The notes under the pieces: model-generated
The model's database searches: none
The model's input: the letters and a program-made list of their open reading frames with translations, nothing else
Told to the model about the DNA's origin: nothing
In this document: positions 59,775 through 64,000 of the stretch, one piece after another
Layout: each line of letters starts with the position of its first letter
Numbering within the stretch: the first letter of the stretch is position 1
Translations under genes and position numbers: made by a program
NCBI GenBank assembly: GCA_009809945.1
Contig: WTPW01000553.1
Coordinates: forward strand, 54,239-118,238
Direction of reading: 5' to 3'
DNA length: 64,000 nucleotides
DNA from: Gigaspora margarita
Lineage: Eukaryota > Glomeromycota > Glomeromycetes > Diversisporales > Gigasporaceae

Positions 59775-61165
59775 CTATAATAAATAATAATTTTATTAAG
59801 AAGCAACAATGAACTTGGATTATAACTTTGCTAAGATGGCAAGATGGTCCAGATTGATACTACCAAAAAACACAAACACAACCAACCACACAACAAAATC
59901 AAGAGGTCAGGTGAAAAAGATTTGGCAAGTTAAGGTGTATTGGTTTGTTACGGGTAAGGGTAAAGAAATGTGATGAATGACAGATTTTTTAGGACTCAAG
60001 GATATCAATTTTTATTAGGAAAGTGTTCAAATTTTTATTCAAATTTGGGTTCTGATAGAAGCAAAATTCCGTCTTATTTATAAGAAAACAGAGAGAAGAA
60101 AAAAGAAAGAAAAAGAAAAAAAATCTATCTGATGCATCATCTCATCACGTCATTGCTAATGTAAGTCCCACGATTCATTTTTCTTTTACATGAATACTAA
60201 CACGGCCACACACAAGTTTGACCAAATCTGGCCTTTTTTGTTTGTTTATATTTAGCATCAAATATCACATTGCCACCTTTTCAGGCTTTGCTAAGTCTTG
60301 TGAGATGGGATTTCCATGGGTCCACTCCATGCGCCTCATCTTCTTTCCTTTGGTACCAAGGTACTGGGGGCCCGGTCCAATCTTCTTATTTAACTTTATT
60401 CACGATCTTTAAATAAATAATTCTATTTAGGATTGTTAGGGCTTTTTGCTTTTCGGAGGCTTAGCTGGCTCTGTATTTTTCCACAACTTTCAGGGTTTGT
60501 CTGTTTTTTTTTTTATTATCTCAGTCTTTGCGATGCAGTCATCATGTGGGTTACAGAAACTCCAGGTCAGCCACCAGCACTATGCTAATGATGTAAAGTA
60601 ATTCATAATTTCAAATTTATTGATGTTTAAAACTAATTCATCAGGTAAAGTTAAAAAAAATTGTTCACAGTACATATTAACAATGTCTTATATTTTTTTC
60701 CTTCTGTTATTTAGATTTTTTTTAATTAAAGTAACTATTATATAAGCACCACAAATATATTTTATATATTAATTAATTTAATATATCATCTCATAAAGAT
60801 ATTTTCATAGTTAATTGATATAAAAAGCAAATAGGATACCTTGTTAGAATTTTCATTTTTGCATGCTATGTTAATATGAATATTAGAACTTTTTGTTTCT
60901 GCATGCTATATTAACACACATAAAATTAGATATATTACAACCATAAAGTTAATAAATAAGCAAATATCTGTTTAAAACCTTATCGTTATAACTAACGCCT
61001 TTAATTATAACTCTTATTGGTATACAAGATAAGGCGAATGAAATATAATCTAAATTACTAATTTTATTTTAATATAAAACTGGATTATAAGCGATAAATC
61101 CGATTTAAATTTTTTAAAAAAGATATATAATTGGTTTTTTTTTTAAAAAAAGAATGAATATCCAA
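59775..61165. other. 5' non-coding part of the hAT element
   Basis: Lies between the transposase start and the right terminal repeat and probably contains its promoter (inference). No second open frame is convincing; the 64-codon plus-strand frame at 60218-60412 has no recognisable domain. Confidence 0.5.
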
Positions 61166-61547
61166 TTAGGCAATTTGCAAACCAGTTCCAACCTCTAGTG
61201 TATTGAATTTGATATGTAATAAAGTCATATTATTATATGAAGGATTATAAAAACAAAGAACAAGAAGTAAATTATATTTTAGAACAATGGTATACTTAAA
61301 AATAATATGCAATGCATTAATTGTTGCCTTTTTAGAGTATGGACTTTTTGGGCTTGTTGCGCATCTTGGTATTAAATTTCTCAATAAACTTGAGCAAAAT
61401 ATTGACTATCAATCAATATTTTAGGTAATAGAGCTTATTTGGATAGCTGTTGGAATTGTAATTTACCTATGCACAAGAAAATAATATTTATATTGAAGAA
61501 ATTTCTCAGAAAGCAATAAGGGAGCTTCCAGAAATCAGCTGATTTCT

Positions 61548-61563
61548 GGGTGGGTGGGTGGGT
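61548..61563 (+). other. (GGGT)4 G-quadruplex motif
   Basis: Four GGG runs separated by single T, a sequence type known to form very stable parallel quadruplexes. Flanked by CAGCTGATTTC and CAGCTGAAG. It stands at the outer edge of the inverted-repeat structure 61560-63710. Confidence 0.9.
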
Positions 61564-63710
61564 CAGCTGAAGTATCAGGTGTAATTCTGGCCAAAAATTC
61601 ATAATTCTAGCCAAAGTTACAAAATTATTTTTGACAAAAATTATAGAATTATTATTAATATTTAATAATTAATAACTTTTGATCTACTGGACCAAATTTG
61701 ATGATTTAACTACCAAAATGATTCTCTCAATAAGAGGATTCTAGCAAGCCCAAAATTATAAGGGAAGTGAGGGTCCCCACTTTATTACGACCTATAAATA
61801 TAGTATAAATACTAATAGTATTTTTATTATAATGAAATTATAATATTCGAATTTGAATTCTCAATAAGTATTTATCCAAATAAGCTAAAATTTTTAATGT
61901 AGATAAATATAAGATTGATCTATATTTATTAAAACTTCTGCTAAATCAGATTAGTAGTTCTTGTGAAATTGCTTAAAAACTGTATATAATTTTGTTAAAT
62001 TATTTTAGAGTAAAATTGGTTTTTAACAATCACAAGTAGTCATTACATAGTAAAGTCCAAACTTTACTATGTAGCTTAATTATAGTCACTTAAATAAACT
62101 TATTTGGGTGATCAAAATACATATAATCCAAAATTTTTATCCAAATTGGAGCAGTTTTTATTATTTAACATTTAATTTTACATTCATTGAATATATTTTT
62201 TAAAAAAATTTAAAATTTTTCATCAATAGTAAAAATCAAAAGTCAAATCATAAATAATTCTTCAATACTGATAAAAATTTTAGAGTAAGTGTATTTTTGT
62301 TCTTCTAAAAAAGTTTACTTAAGCGATTATAATCAATTCACATAGTAAAATGTTGACTTTACTATATAGCAACTGTTGCTGATCATGCAGTAGCTTATTT
62401 TCAGACCAAAAACGTTTTTGAGTTTTTTAAATATTAAAATTTGATTAGTCAATAGCCTTAGGGAAGTGTAGTATATCATGTAATTTTCTAGAGGGGTCGC
62501 CCATCTATCACATCCTATATATATATAGTATAAACAGCAATAATATTAAAACAAAATTGATTATTAGTTAATCACAGATAGTTGCTATATAGTAAAGTCT
62601 AAGTTCTACTATGTCAATCGATAATTATCGATTAAGTAAACTTATTTGAAAGATCAAAATACACATACTCTGAAATTTTTATTAAAATTAAAGAATTTTT
62701 TATTATTTAACATTTAATTTTTACGTTCGTTGAATATATTTTTTTAAAAAATTTTAATTTTCCTGTAAAACATAAAAATCAAAAGCCAATTAATAAAAAC
62801 TACTCTAATACTTATAAAATTTAGTAGTAAGTGTATTTAGATCTTCTGAATAAGTTTACTTAGCGATTTTATTCGATTTGCTTAGTAAAATTTAGACTTT
62901 ACTATGTAGCGACTTTTGTCGATTATGGGGTAGCTTATTTTCAGGTCAAAGCCATTTTTGAGTTTTATAAAATTTGATTAGTCAACAGACCTATCACTAG
63001 GGGGTCAGAACCTATGTAAACCCTAATCACGTAATTTTTGCACTTCTCTTATCACTAGTAGTGTTCCACAGAACTGATCTGAGTTCCAGATCCGATCTGA
63101 ATCTGTACTTGTCAGATTCCAAAAATCAAGGATCCAGATTCAGTCTATCAGATTCGGGTCCATATAAAAACTGAAAGATCTAAAAAGATTTGATCTTTTA
63201 TATGTAAGGAGTTCTTCAGATCTGATCAGAATCCGGATCCATATATTTAAACACTAATTCAAATCTATATTTGAACCCGAATTGAAATTTCAGATTGGAT
63301 TCAAATCTTTAAAAATATCTGTTCGATCTGATCCATGCAAAACACTAATCACTAGGGAGTATGATCTATGTAGATCCTAATTATGTAATTTACTGCACTT
63401 CTCTAAAAATTTAATCACAGAATTCTGTAATCAGAATAGATTTGTATTACTATAAAAGTTCTATAATTTATTAAATAATTATAAACCATTTTAGTAACAC
63501 AAATTTATTCTGATTTTAGGATTATGTAATTAGATTTTAATAATTTTAGGCTTGCTAGAATTCTCTCATTGAGAGGATCATTTTGGTAGTTAAATCATCA
63601 AATTTGGTCCAGTAGATCAAAAGTTATTTAATATTAAATATTATATCTAACTTTTTAATAATTGTAAAATCTGATTGGCTAATTGGAGTATCAGATGTGG
63701 GTGAGTGAGA
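61560..63710. repeat. Inverted-repeat structure with 110-bp conserved arms
   Basis: Left arm core 61665-61770 (ACTTTTGATCTACTGGACC, TTTAACTACCAAAATGAT, AGCAAGCC) recurs inverted at 63536-63640. The interior holds two related blocks (62020-62480 and 62560-63000) with catagtaaagtccaaactttactatg-type palindromes, and an hAT-type MITE. The class is unknown; part of the arm also occurs in the MITE at 2286-3024. Confidence 0.65.
63059..63347. mobile_element. hAT-type MITE (289 bp)
   Basis: TAGTGTT...AACACTA ends with GATCTGA subterminal words. Perfect 8-bp TSD ATCACTAG (63051-63058, 63348-63355). The interior is rich in CAGATCTGATC/GGATCCAGATTC words. Confidence 0.88.
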
Positions 63711-64000
63711 GTAGGCTCATAGTAGGGTGTCCAGGATTATGCGAAAGCATAATATGCGCATAATTCACCAATTTTTCGCATCGCATATGCTTCGCATAAT
63801 TCAACAAAAAAACGCACTCAGATCACGTGGCTTAAATATTATTGGTAGATTTATGATTATTAATATAACAACGATAAAATTGCAACTATTCTCTCTTTAA
63901 AAAATTGATTTTTGAAATTTTTTTTTCCGATGGGGCGTTTTTATAATTTTGAAAATTTTTTAATGGGACGTTTTTATAAAAAAAAAAAAAAAAAAAAAAA
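63711..64000. other. AT-rich end of window with ATGCGAAGCATAATATGCGC words
   Basis: GGATTATGCGAAAGCATAAT and CGCATATGCTTCGCATAATT are self-complementary, perhaps the end of another repeat. The window ends in a run of A. Confidence 0.5.

Larger units (their letters stand above)
55316..61197 (-). mobile_element. Complete-length hAT transposon (5.9 kb) with perfect TSD
   Basis: Terminal TAGTGGTTGGAA on the left and TTCCAACCTCTA on the right. Perfect 8-bp TSD GTGTATTG (55308-55315, 61198-61205). Subterminal CCGATTTAAAT words occur near both ends (about 55400 and 61100). It contains the transposase pseudogene (57429-59774) and a nested MITE (56605-56945). The left 2 kb and right 1.4 kb outside the transposase show no other gene. 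Confidence 0.92.

Noticed and set aside
60218-60412. Second gene of the hAT element
   Set aside because: Only 64 codons, no domain, on the opposite strand to the transposase, no supporting signals.

Overview
The window is AT-rich nuclear DNA of a eukaryote, most likely an arbuscular mycorrhizal fungus (Glomeromycotina, Rhizophagus-like). The basis is short GT-AG introns of about 50-85 bp, a Sel1-repeat + tyrosine-kinase-like protein kinase (a family strongly expanded in these fungi), a delta-type phospholipase C, and very dense non-autonomous DNA transposons. The species is inference. I see no bacterial, organellar or viral gene set, no rRNA or true tRNA gene, and no CRISPR array.

Host genes are few. 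(1) A complete 14-exon PI-specific phospholipase C gene (15377-18878, minus). All intron phases were worked through, giving about 740 codons with PH, EF-hand, X, Y and C2 regions. (2) A second PLC copy (47688-51105, minus) inside a direct segmental duplication (about 13.6-20.0 kb against 42.7-53.0 kb). It keeps every splice junction but has a 1-bp deletion in an A-run of the Y domain and a disrupted N-terminus. (3) A two-exon Sel1-repeat/kinase gene (30940-32907, minus) flanked by two broken relatives: a 5' fragment (30062-30545) and a full-length pseudogene split by a 4.8-kb insertion (33376-34641 and 39464-40162). (4) A MULE-type transposase fragment near 24.7-25.0 kb.

The rest is mobile and repeated DNA, much of it resolvable to the base because target-site duplications (TSDs) and empty sites survive. 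A 5.9-kb hAT element (55316-61197, TSD GTGTATTG) carries a spliced BED/hAT transposase with five in-frame stops and no frameshift. At least nine further non-autonomous insertions have 8-bp hAT-type TSDs, one of them only 57 bp long. There are also TA-flanked mariner/pogo-like MITEs, a TTA-flanked PIF/Harbinger-like MITE, a MULE-like 4.8-kb element with 10-bp TSDs, a solo-LTR-like insertion, a MITE family with 7-bp TSDs, and tRNA-headed SINE-like repeats.

Layout: 0-5.4 kb is a large inverted-repeat structure with T-rich and A-rich arms holding nested MITEs and a minisatellite. 5.4-13.6 kb holds SINE-like repeats, foldbacks and MITEs. 13.6-20 kb is PLC duplication copy A. 20-30 kb holds AT-rich DNA, MITEs, a MULE fragment and a tandem duplication whose two copies serve as filled and empty SINE sites. 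30-40 kb is the Sel1/kinase cluster, invaded by the 4.8-kb element that carries a hairpin satellite and a giant palindrome with G-rich arrays. 40-42.4 kb is a second copy of an 8-9 kb repeat with a two-layer nested insertion. 42.7-53 kb is PLC copy B, loaded with insertions absent from copy A. 53-64 kb holds degenerate sequence, the hAT element and an inverted-repeat structure with a (GGGT)4 motif. The two duplicated blocks together form a stratigraphic record of transposon arrival after duplication.
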